Assembly (NCBI GenBank): GCA_021648265.1
Contig: JAKITD010000018.1
Location: 1 to 41,794, forward strand
Length of the DNA stretch: 41,794 nucleotides
Direction: 5' to 3'
From: Flavobacteriaceae bacterium
Lineage (GTDB): Bacteria > Bacteroidota > Bacteroidia > Flavobacteriales > Flavobacteriaceae
Below, in pieces: positions 25,918-32,885 of the stretch (position 1 is its first letter; the number at the start of each line of letters is the position of its first letter). Below the pieces are notes generated by a model. It made no database searches. It had not been told where the DNA came from and saw only the letters and a program-made list of their open reading frames with translations. A program made the translations under genes and the position numbers.

Positions 25918-27190
25918 GGGACTTCTTGAATTAACACATTGATATACAGGTAAATAGTTGTATGTTGCGATTGTAATTAATGGCTATGAATAGATACAAA
26001 AAAACTGGAACTACCTCATTATTTTCAAAGGATTTTCGACTTGATAAACTTAGTAAGCAAGGAGATCCTCTTGAGCGATTGAATTTAGTTGTGAAATGGG
26101 GTTATTTTCGAGAAACCATAGAGAAGATTTACTCTGAAAAAACGGTAAATGCTGGGCCGAAACCATATGACCCTTTATTAATGTTCAAAATATTGATACT
26201 ACAACGCTATTATAATTTAAGTGATTCCCAAATTGAATACCAAATATTGGATAGGTTAACATTTTGCCGTTTTCTAAATCTATCTATGAACGATAAAGTT
26301 CCAGATGAAAAGACGGTTTGGGAATTTAGAAATAAATTGGTAAGCAAAGGGCTTGAAAAAGAGTTGTTTGAAAAATTTACAACTTTATTAGAATCACAAG
26401 GATTGATTGCCAATGAAGGGAAGATTATTGATGCAAGTTTTGTAGAAGCCCCTAAGCAGCGTAATAGTCGAGAAAAGAACAAAGAAATTAAGGAAGGAAA
26501 AACACCTTCCGACTGGGAAGAAAAGCCAAACAAGAAGCGTCAAAAGGATGTTGAGGCTCGTTGGACAAAGAAAAATAATCAAACCTACTATGGTTATAAG
26601 AATCATGCAAAGGTGGATAACAAGCATAAATTTGTTGATACTTATACCACAACGGACGCATCGGTTCATGATTCTCAGGCGTTGGATGATTTACTGACTG
26701 AAAAAGATGAAGGTCAAGACCTTTGGGCCGATAGCGCCTACACAGGAGAAGAGCAAAATAAAACGATTGAAAAATATAAGGTTAACAGTAAAGTGCATGA
26801 AAAAGGTTACAAAAACAAACCACTAACCGAATCACAAAAAGAATCAAACAAAGAGAAGTCAAAAACACGTGCTCGGGTTGAGCATGTATTTGGATTTATG
26901 GAGCAAAGTATGAATAGGCTCTATGTCAACTCAATAGGAATAAAGCGGGCAATAGGGTTTGTAGGACTGGTCAATTTGACCTACAACCTGTTTAGGTATG
27001 AACAAGTAACAAGACTAGATGGGATAACTATGTCCAATTGGTAGGAGAATATTTTTATAAAATGCTTATAATGAGCACTTTATAAAAACACCACTTTGAA
27101 TCAAGAAAGTTAAATCAAACAAAAATTTGAATTGGCTTAAAACAAAAATGACTCAGTCTTAAAATTCAATTAATAGAGGTTGCCTATAGC
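25912..27190 (+). mobile_element. IS5-family insertion sequence with CTATAG at both ends
   Basis: The element carries one transposase gene (25980-27044). CTATAG stands at 25912-25917 and again at 27185-27190, directly outside weak inverted ends (GGGACTTCT on the left; GCAACCTCT, read inward, on the right). The hexamer is most simply the target duplication, because keeping one copy rebuilds the stem of site A exactly. CTATAG is itself a palindrome, so part of it could belong to the element's ends and the duplication could be shorter. The 27045-27184 tail is AT-rich and non-coding. Confidence 0.75.
25980..27044 (+). CDS. IS5-family DDE transposase
   Basis: A 354-residue transposase that looks complete. 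An N-terminal DUF772-like helical domain (about 30-125) contains D-P-L-L-M-F-K-I-L-I-L-Q and F-C-R-F-L-N-L. The DDE triad is visible as D151 (K-I-I-D-A-S-F), D251 (W-A-D-S-A-Y-T-G) and E301 (R-A-R-V-E-H-V-F-G). A lysine-rich insert at about 160-200 is usual for this group. The frame is uninterrupted, so the element may still be active or was inserted recently. The start may be ATG at 25980 or the second ATG two codons later. Confidence 0.93.
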   Translation: MAMNRYKKTGTTSLFSKDFRLDKLSKQGDPLERLNLVVKWGYFRETIEKIYSEKTVNAGPKPYDPLLMFKILILQRYYNLSDSQIEYQILDRLTFCRFLNLSMNDKVPDEKTVWEFRNKLVSKGLEKELFEKFTTLLESQGLIANEGKIIDASFVEAPKQRNSREKNKEIKEGKTPSDWEEKPNKKRQKDVEARWTKKNNQTYYGYKNHAKVDNKHKFVDTYTTTDASVHDSQALDDLLTEKDEGQDLWADSAYTGEEQNKTIEKYKVNSKVHEKGYKNKPLTESQKESNKEKSKTRARVEHVFGFMEQSMNRLYVNSIGIKRAIGFVGLVNLTYNLFRYEQVTRLDGITMSNW

Positions 27191-27207
27191 CATTGTTGGC
27201 TTTAGTT
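27191..27207 (+). repeat. Site A: right end (CC-ATT-GTTGG-CTTTAG)
   Basis: This is the part of site A left on the far side of the insertion sequence. GTTGG (27196-27200) pairs with CCAAC at 25801-25805. The following CTTTAG lies 2 bases from the mmyB stop codon. Reverse-complemented, AAAGCCAAC here is identical to the left boundary of site B. Confidence 0.65.
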
Positions 27208-27209
27208 TT

Positions 27210-27806
27210 TTAACTTTTAGCGAATTGTATTAAAGGAACTATGTTTCCGCTATCTGCTTCTCTTAATGCTTTTATATATGCTTTTCTGGTTTCATTTGCT
27301 TTAACCATATTTGACTTACGCCAACTGAAAATTTCATTTCCAAAAATAGATTCAATAATTACATCAGCCATTATCCTTGAATGTCTTCCATTTCTATTTG
27401 GGAAACAGTGAATCGCTACAATTCTATGTTTAAATCTAATAGCAATATCTTCAGGTAAAAAAGTCTTGTTTTCTATCCAATACTTGGTGTCATCAATTAG
27501 GTTTTTTAGTTCTACACCGATTTGTATCCAATTTACTCCAATGTTCTTGTCTGTCTTTCTAAATTCACCTGCCCATTTCCAAACATTATTATACATTTTT
27601 TTGTGTAAATCTTTAATAAACTTTTCTGTTAATATTCTTTCTGCCCTTAAATTGGTATGAATAGTCCATTCGATAGCCTTTTCAATATTTAATTGTTCAA
27701 ATTCATCCAATTCTTCTTGCGTAGTTATCGACTTTATCTTTAGCCCTTCTTTTTCATCTTCATCTAAAGGTGTTTGTCCGTCTTTATAATGTAAATCTAA
27801 TCCCAT
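27210..27806 (-). CDS. Mobile mystery protein B, Fic-domain protein
   Basis: A 198-residue protein of the mobile mystery protein B family, a Fic-domain group almost always paired with mobile mystery protein A. The Fic motif at 133-144 reads H-C-F-P-N-R-N-G-R-H-S-R. Against H-P-F-x-x-G-N-G-R-x-x-R, the Pro is Cys and the first Gly of GNG is Arg; His133 and both terminal Arg are kept. Fic proteins move AMP or related groups onto hydroxyl side chains; the G-to-R change sits in the phosphate-binding loop and could reduce activity. The gene overlaps mmyA by 10 bases and its stop touches site A. A toxin-like or regulatory role is plausible but unproven. Confidence 0.88.
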   Translation of the reverse strand: MGLDLHYKDGQTPLDEDEKEGLKIKSITTQEELDEFEQLNIEKAIEWTIHTNLRAERILTEKFIKDLHKKMYNNVWKWAGEFRKTDKNIGVNWIQIGVELKNLIDDTKYWIENKTFLPEDIAIRFKHRIVAIHCFPNRNGRHSRIMADVIIESIFGNEIFSWRKSNMVKANETRKAYIKALREADSGNIVPLIQFAKS

Positions 27807-28258
27807 AATGACCTTTTCATTTCTCTTTTTATTTCATTAGCCAAGTCTTTTATTGTTTCTTTAATTTTTACTTCTCCAATTCCTTGGTCTTCTAATTTCA
27901 TATTCTGATTGGTTCTTAATACTATTTTTTCAGCCAATTTTTCAGCCTTAATATTAATTAAATTATCTATGGTTCGGTCTTTAGGTACAAATCCATAAAT
28001 AAATTTTAAATCCAATGCCAAACCAACTTCTTTTAATGAGTTAATTGATATAGAGCCTTTTGCTTCACTTTCTTCAATACTTTTTACACCTTGTCGAGTG
28101 ATTTTAAGTCTGGCTCCAAGTTGAGCCATAGTCATATTAAGAGCAGTTCGAATTGTATTTATCCATCCCTTACTTGGAACTAATACCATTTCTGTTTTTT
28201 GGAAAGGTTTTAGTTTTCTGTCTAATTGTTCAATTAGTAGTTTTCTCTTATTTCTCAT
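27797..28258 (-). CDS. Mobile mystery protein A, HTH regulator
   Basis: A 153-residue protein of the mobile mystery protein A family. A helix-turn-helix of the XRE type covers about residues 33-88 (A-L-N-M-T-M-A-Q-L-G-A-R-L-K-I-T-R-Q-G-V). A charged helical tail with an L-x-x-Q-D-like segment follows. It overlaps the Fic-type partner by 10 bases, so the two are co-translated, as in antitoxin-toxin pairs. Directly upstream lie several GTTTAC/GTAAAC sites, including a perfect 12-bp inverted repeat, over and just after its promoter, so autorepression is likely. Binding to these sites is inferred. Confidence 0.88.
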   Translation of the reverse strand: MRNKRKLLIEQLDRKLKPFQKTEMVLVPSKGWINTIRTALNMTMAQLGARLKITRQGVKSIEESEAKGSISINSLKEVGLALDLKFIYGFVPKDRTIDNLINIKAEKLAEKIVLRTNQNMKLEDQGIGEVKIKETIKDLANEIKREMKRSLWD

Positions 28259-28274
28259 TATTAGTAAATAATTA

Positions 28275-28302
28275 AGTTTACATTTGAAAGCAAATGTAAA
28301 CT
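28275..28302. promoter_or_regulatory. Perfect palindrome, likely operator of mmyAB
   Basis: AGTTTACATTTG (28275-28286) and CAAATGTAAACT (28291-28302) are perfect 12-bp inverted arms around AAAG. The element lies 17 bases before the mmyA start codon and just downstream of its -7 box, so a bound repressor would block the transcript. Confidence 0.65.
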
Positions 28303-28312
28303 AATAAAGTTA

Positions 28313-28320
28313 CAAATATA
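28313..28320 (-). promoter_or_regulatory. -7 box of mmyAB
   Basis: On the minus strand this reads TATATTTG, an exact TAnnTTTG match. The nearest upstream TTTG is 24 bases away, slightly wider than usual, and overlaps the next GTTTAC half-site. Confidence 0.5.
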
Positions 28321-28339
28321 CATAAAAGTATTAGTTTAA

Positions 28340-28377
28340 GTTTACAAAAATTAAAAAATGTAAACAGTTAAGTTTAC
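28340..28377. promoter_or_regulatory. Additional GTTTAC/GTAAAC half-sites upstream of mmyAB
   Basis: GTTTACA (28340-28346) and TGTAAAC (28359-28365) form a second inverted pair with a 12-base spacer, and another GTTTAC stands at 28372-28377. All share the half-site of the perfect palindrome at 28275-28302. Confidence 0.5.
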
Positions 28378-28402
28378 TCAGAGGATGTCTCTTTAATTAA
28401 AG

Positions 28403-28526
28403 CCAACGGTTTGTATAACGTTTCGTAACGGGAAAACACGTAGTGCTTTTCCGATTAAAACCAAAGATAACAAATAAGCGTGAAATTCCGATAGAAATTT
28501 CAACCGTTATGAACGTTATACGTTGT
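28403..28526 (+). repeat. Site B: intact attC-like palindrome
   Basis: CCAAC (28403-28407) and a 5-nt GGTTT precede the arm GTATAACGTTTCGTAACGG (28413-28431). The returning arm is CCGTTATGAACGTTATAC (28504-28521), directly followed by GTTGT (28522-28526). The arms pair over 18 positions with one G-T pair and one extra-helical T, and CAAC pairs with GTTG outside. Two small hairpins lie inside: GAAAACAC with GTGCTTTTC around 28432-28451, and TGAAATT (28481-28487) with AATTTCA (28496-28502). Total length is 124 nt, nearly that of reconstructed site A. The plan resembles integron attC sites, but the core bases differ from RYYYAAC/GTTRRRY. Confidence 0.65.
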
Positions 28527-29199
28527 GTGTGCCTTGAATGGTAAATATATAAGTTCTTTAAATAAAGTAAAGAAAATCCAAAAGGTGCAAGTCCTTTATG
28601 CGCGAGGGTCGTTCCTCGAAGCAAAGTAAGTCGCAAGGGTGATAATCGTGAGGTTATATCTGATTAAGCAATACTACGTTGTCTGAACTGACGAACACTT
28701 TTTTGTGATATTTTTTGAAGAAAAATCAAATGTCCTGTGGACATTTGAACAAATAAAGCGGAGAAGCGAGGGCAAGATATGAGGCATAATTGTTTGGGAT
28801 AAGTAAGCACATCTTTACAAAGTCCTAAGATAACCAAAAGAGCATTTATGTAGATTCCGCAGGCTTAGACAAAAGGACATTTACCTTACCAAGGGAGATC
28901 TCTGTAACCACGAGATGGTTTAAGCAGAGAAGTCAGCAGAAGTCATAGTACTTGTAGGAAACGAGCCATAAAATATATGGAGATCTCACAAGCAAGGAAG
29001 GACAGAACATTAAACGTTTGCGTGAATTTGATTTCATAGGTTAAATAATGTAGCGACATACAATTTAACTTAATGGTTAGAGGAATAATAACAGGGTAAA
29101 AAAATTATCTTTTGTTTAATGAACCGCTAAGTACGAGAACCGTACGCTTAGTGGTGTGAGAGGTGTACTGGCGACTTGGTCGTCAGCCGCCTACTCGAT
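28527..29199 (+). ncRNA. Group II intron without an intron-encoded protein
   Basis: The 5' end is probably GTGTGCC at 28527 (GUGYG consensus). Domain V lies at about 29121-29155: ACCGCTAAG pairs with CTTAGTGGT, then TACG with CGTA, with a 2-nt CG bulge and a short apical loop. Domain VI follows as GAG-AGG with CCT-A-CTC, leaving a bulged branch-point A at 29193, and the intron ends CGAT at 29199. A stretch near 28930-29010 resembles the region that precedes the reverse transcriptase gene in related introns, but no such gene follows, so it would need a maturase supplied in trans. Joining the flanks gives TTGTTACC, also found uninterrupted at 25795-25802. The 5' boundary is the less certain one. 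Confidence 0.75.
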
Positions 29200-29590
29200 T
29201 ACCTACTGGTTTTATATTAATTTATAGTGGGCATGCAGTAAATATTAAAATATTTTGGCATTGTATTTTTTTTGTTTTTCTGCTCAATTTACTGATACAA
29301 AGTGTCTTTGGCATATTGTAAGAGTTTCAAGTCTCTTTTGGAATACTTAAAACAACAAGGCTATAAAAATTTCACTAACTTCGCAGCAATATTTCTCAGA
29401 AAAACTTAACGAACTAACTGATTCTATCACTGAATTATAAATAGAGTTCGTTTCATACTTGCAAAAGGATATTAAAAAAAGAGTAACTACTAGTTTTCAC
29501 TAGTAGTGTCTTCTACTGTTGATTTCCTAAGCTCACTTACCTATTACTGGGACTAATATGAATTTATTTTAATTAAAATTATTAATTTAC
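29200..29590 (+). other. Non-coding stretch and leader before the nucleotidyltransferase gene
   Basis: No supportable gene. CAGTAAAT (29236-29243) and ATTTACTG (29287-29294) form an inverted repeat. A promoter-like TAACTTCG precedes GCAGC near 29380, which would give a leader of about 200 bases. ACTACTAG (29486-29493) and CTAGTAGT (29500-29507) form a perfect 8-bp hairpin in that leader. Confidence 0.4.
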
Positions 29591-30385
29591 ATGAAGGAAA
29601 TTTACAATTTGAATAACTCTGAACGCTCAGAAAAAATCACTACAGCACTTGTTCTTGCTGTAGGTACAGGGAGTCGCTTAAGCCCCTTAACCAATGATGC
29701 CCCAAAATGTTTGACTAGAGTTAATGAAATTGAAATTCTAGGGCGTCTTATAGAAACCCTTCATCACTACAAATTTACACGCTTAGTTATTGTTATTGGA
29801 CCATTTGAGCAACAAATCAGAGATTATATTGAAAGTATATCCAAAAGTATTACAGTTGAGTACATCGTAAGTCCATTCTATAAAACGACAAACAATATCT
29901 ACTCACTATGGATGGCAAGAGAAAAAATCAAGGAATCGTTCGTCTTAATTGAAAGTGATTTAATTTTTAAGTCTTCTCAACTCAAAGAAATGCTCTTACC
30001 AAATAAAATTGCTGTTTCTCATATATTACCCTGGATGAATGGGACAACCATAACCACAGATAAACGATTACCTAGCCAAGTAACCGCTTTTAATCTTGGT
30101 GGTTATTCAACAAATGACACCAACTTTAAGACCGTTAACATTTATAGTTTTTCACCACAATCATGGAGACTTGTTAGTAAACGATTAGATACATGGATTT
30201 CGAAAGGTAAAGTAAATGATTATTACGAGGCAGTATTTTCAGAAATGGTAGCAGATGGTAGTCTAAATTTTGAATGTGTTTACTTTGATAGTGATTTTTG
30301 GTACGAAATAGATACCATAGAAGATTTGCACGAATGTGAAAAAATTATGTTACATACAAAACAACCATTATCTGCCGTAGTTTAA
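29591..30385 (+). CDS. Sugar/choline-phosphate-type nucleotidyltransferase
   Basis: A 264-residue NTP transferase. The nucleotide-binding signature reads A-L-V-L-A-V-G-T-G-S-R-L (19-30) with L-T-x-D-A-P-K-C-L; the usual L-A-A-G has become L-A-V-G. A metal-binding Asp lies in E-S-D-L-I-F (121-126) and a second acidic site in D-F-W-Y-E-I-D-T. Size and pattern resemble LicC-like phosphocholine cytidylyltransferases and related enzymes. The next gene is a CDP-alcohol phosphotransferase 14 bases on, so the likely product is a CDP-activated alcohol or polyol passed to a lipid or glycan. The exact substrate is unknown. Confidence 0.82.
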   Translation: MKEIYNLNNSERSEKITTALVLAVGTGSRLSPLTNDAPKCLTRVNEIEILGRLIETLHHYKFTRLVIVIGPFEQQIRDYIESISKSITVEYIVSPFYKTTNNIYSLWMAREKIKESFVLIESDLIFKSSQLKEMLLPNKIAVSHILPWMNGTTITTDKRLPSQVTAFNLGGYSTNDTNFKTVNIYSFSPQSWRLVSKRLDTWISKGKVNDYYEAVFSEMVADGSLNFECVYFDSDFWYEIDTIEDLHECEKIMLHTKQPLSAVV

Positions 30386-30398
30386 TAAAAATAATATT

Positions 30399-31045
30399 TT
30401 GAATAAAGTCTATAAAAACATCCCAAACATTGTCTCGATTCTTGGTGTTCTACCCTTGGTAATACTATTTTCAGACAATGCTTCTTGTACATAATCCCTT
30501 TGATAATCTACAACAATATAATGGATGATCTTGATGGTATTCTTGCTATAAAACTAGATGCCAAAAGTGAATTTGGAGCTCGGATGGACAATGTTTGTGA
30601 TGCAGTGTCTCATACCATTATTGTTATGTTTATTGGATTACACTATGGTATCGTTTGTGGTATTATTGGTTTAATTGCTGTTACTGCAATTTTGATCCGA
30701 TCAGTAGCAAGGCTTGATCCTGCTCTTACAAAATCAGCAGGCTCACCTACTAATGAACTTATTCGTCATACTTTATTTGCACTTCTATTAGCTGATTTAT
30801 TTAGTTTCGATCCTACATGGACGTTAATTATCATATTCCTAACAAACACAATAACTATGTTTGTACCTTACCCTATGCCTTATTTGATTAGAAGTATGAC
30901 CAAAAGTACCACAGCAATATCGTTGGTTAATGTCTCGCTTATTTTGGCTTGGTTAGTTCCATACACTGCTCCTGTAATTGCAGCAGGGTTTTTCTTTTCT
31001 TACCTTTATTCTCTTATTAAAGTAATAATAGACCGCAAAAAGTAA
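30399..31045 (+). pseudogene. CDP-alcohol phosphotransferase gene with a frameshift
   Basis: The N-terminal part reads from a TTG at 30399 as L-N-K-V-Y-K-N-I-P-N-I-V-S-I-L-G-V-L-P-L and stops at 30492-30494. One base missing near 30484 moves reading to the second frame, which continues Y-I-I-P-L-I-I-Y-N-N-I-M-D-D-L-D-G and runs 186 codons to 31045. Joined, it is a six-helix CDP-alcohol phosphatidyltransferase. The signature is D-G-x-x-A-I-x(8)-G-x(3)-D-x(3)-D, in which the Arg of DGxxAR is Ile while all Asp and Gly are kept. Either the gene is inactive, the shift is a sequencing error, or translation slips. It pairs with the nucleotidyltransferase in one operon. Confidence 0.75.
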
Positions 31046-31394
31046 ACCCCTATATCACAAATATTTTTTGACTTGTACTTATGAACAGAAAGAAATAATA
31101 TTATATAAATTTGCCTTTGCGAAAGCAAAAATATAATAAACAATTTGTGTGGTTGGAGGTTGCTTTTTAGCACGATTTCTCTTCTGAAGTGCTGTTCGTT
31201 AAGGTATATGGTTTACGTTCTTGTATAACTTAAGTTTACTTTTTTATAAAAGTAATGAACTACCTCGACCCAAGGGTACGAGGTATCAAATAGGAATTCC
31301 TTTTTATTTCGACGCAAGCGTCGGGGAATTAAACCCTAAAAATGATTAAATTTAAGGATTATAAAACCAGAAAGAACAAAAGAGAGAATTAAGG
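31046..31394 (+). other. Intergenic region rich in hairpins, possible non-coding RNA
   Basis: No gene. A -7-like TAAATTTG stands at 31106-31113. Downstream come a GNRA hairpin (TTTGC-GAAA-GCAAA, 31116-31129), AGCAC/GTGCT (31169-31193) and TTACTTTT/AAAAGTAA. A strong stem follows: TACCTCG-ACCC (31261-31271) pairs with GGGT-A-CGAGGTA (31274-31285). GACGC-AA-GCGTC (31311-31322) is the last. Some may form the end of the convergent symporter transcript; others may be REP-like palindromes. Confidence 0.4.
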
Positions 31395-32696
31395 TTATTT
31401 TTCAATATTATCGTCCCATTCTTTTACGTGAGGTTCTCCTAATTTACCAACAGATTTTGCAACGATCATAGAAACCGCAGCATCACCCGTTACATTTACC
31501 ATAGTTCTACACATATCTAAAGGTCTATCGATAGCAAAAATTAAGGCCAATCCTGCTTCTGGTATTCCTGCATAACCCAATACTCCAACTAACATTACCA
31601 TTCCTGCTCCAGGCACTGCTGCACTACCAATAGAAGCTAATGTTGCTGTGGCAATGATTCCTAATTGTGTTCCTAAGGTTAGATCCATACCAAAGGCTTG
31701 TGCAATAAATACTGCTGCTACTGCTTGGTATAAACTGGTTCCGTCCATATTGATGGTTGCACCTATTGGCAATACAAAACTAGCTACCTCCTCTTCTACT
31801 CCTAGATGCTCTGTTACACGTTCCATGGTTACAGGTAGTGTTGCTGCACTAGAACTTGTAGAAAATGCTAATAATTGGGCAGGAGAAATACCGTTGATAA
31901 AGAAACTTGGTTTCTTTTTGGTATATAAAAACACGATTAATATGTAAATACAAATCATTAATATTAACCCTAAGACTACAGTTAATGCGTACCAACCTAG
32001 TGCTTTAAATAAATCTACACTTGGTGACTCTACGACCAAAGCTGCTAATAACGCGAATACCCCATAAGGTGCTGCGAGCATTATTAAATCGACCATTTTT
32101 AATATGACTTCATTAAAGCCATCGAAGAATTTTTTAACGGTTTCTCCTTTTTCTTCTGGTATTAATATCAATCCAATTCCGAAGAAAACTGCAAAGAAAA
32201 TTACTTGTAACATATTACGGTTACTGGTTGCGGCAGCAAATATGTTCTGTGGAACCAAATCCTCTAAAGCCTGTAAAGGTCCAGATTCTTTTTGTCTTAA
32301 AGCGGTTTCTTGATATTTGGCTGTGCTTCCTGAATAATTTTCCACCATTTCGGCTCTGGTTTTTTCTGAAATAGATTTCCCTGGAGCTACCACATTTACC
32401 AATAATAAACCTATTGAAACTGCTATTACAGTGGTTATTATATAAATTAAGATGGTACGAGTTCCCATTTTGGAAAGCTTAGAAATATCTTTTAAATCAG
32501 AAACTCCCTTTATTAATGCCGCTAAGATCAACGGAATTGCAATTAATTTTAAAGAATTTATAAATATTTTTCCAAAAGGTTTGATCCAATCTTGAACGAT
32601 TTGCATCCCGCCATCGACCATTGTCATTAAAAGACCTACGATGACTCCTAATGCCATACCTATTAAAATTTTCCAGTGTAATGCTAGTTTTTTCAT
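31395..32696 (-). CDS. Dicarboxylate/amino acid:cation symporter (DAACS family)
   Basis: Started at 32696 the protein is 433 residues, the family's usual size, and begins M-K-K-L-A-L-H-W-K-I-L. A longer frame from 32798 would add 34 residues coming from palindromic intergenic DNA, so I reject it. About eight membrane helices and two re-entrant loops are expected. The serine-rich loop S-T-S-S-S-A-A-T-L-P-V-T-M and the N-M-D-G-T-S segment are the DAACS/GltP signatures for binding acidic substrates with Na+ or H+. It imports glutamate, aspartate or C4-dicarboxylates. It follows aroC at a distance of 189 bases and probably has its own promoter. Confidence 0.93.
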   Translation of the reverse strand: MKKLALHWKILIGMALGVIVGLLMTMVDGGMQIVQDWIKPFGKIFINSLKLIAIPLILAALIKGVSDLKDISKLSKMGTRTILIYIITTVIAVSIGLLLVNVVAPGKSISEKTRAEMVENYSGSTAKYQETALRQKESGPLQALEDLVPQNIFAAATSNRNMLQVIFFAVFFGIGLILIPEEKGETVKKFFDGFNEVILKMVDLIMLAAPYGVFALLAALVVESPSVDLFKALGWYALTVVLGLILMICIYILIVFLYTKKKPSFFINGISPAQLLAFSTSSSAATLPVTMERVTEHLGVEEEVASFVLPIGATINMDGTSLYQAVAAVFIAQAFGMDLTLGTQLGIIATATLASIGSAAVPGAGMVMLVGVLGYAGIPEAGLALIFAIDRPLDMCRTMVNVTGDAAVSMIVAKSVGKLGEPHVKEWDDNIEK

Positions 32697-32718
32697 ACTT
32701 TTTCCCTGTGAAGGCAGT

Positions 32719-32861
32719 CCCGATACTTCGGGGTTATTAATTAATATTCCGGTGCTTCGATACAAAATTACTCCTATAATCGTAATTTCACTCAGCAACC
32801 TTTACTTGTAACTATTTAGTACCCTGAGTGATTTTCATTTAGATTCCGATAACTATCGGAA
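32719..32861. repeat. REP-like palindromes between aroC and the symporter gene
   Basis: A CCCGA-TACT-TCGGG hairpin lies near 32719-32733. TTCCGAT (32844-32850) and ATCGGAA (32855-32861) form a perfect palindrome around AACT, the same core as in the sucC leader. The second is nested in an outer stem formed by ACCCT and TGAT on the left and ATCA and AGGGT on the right. Confidence 0.6.
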
Positions 32862-32885
32862 CGTATCAAAGGGTTAACTCTTAAC

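Noticed and set aside
28397-28636. A 79-codon minus-strand frame across site B and the intron start
   Set aside because: It overlaps the palindrome and conserved intron sequence and has no recognisable protein motif; it is an accidental frame.
28527-29199. Possible retron or reverse-transcriptase element
   Set aside because: There is no reverse transcriptase frame, and domains V and VI fit a group II intron much better.
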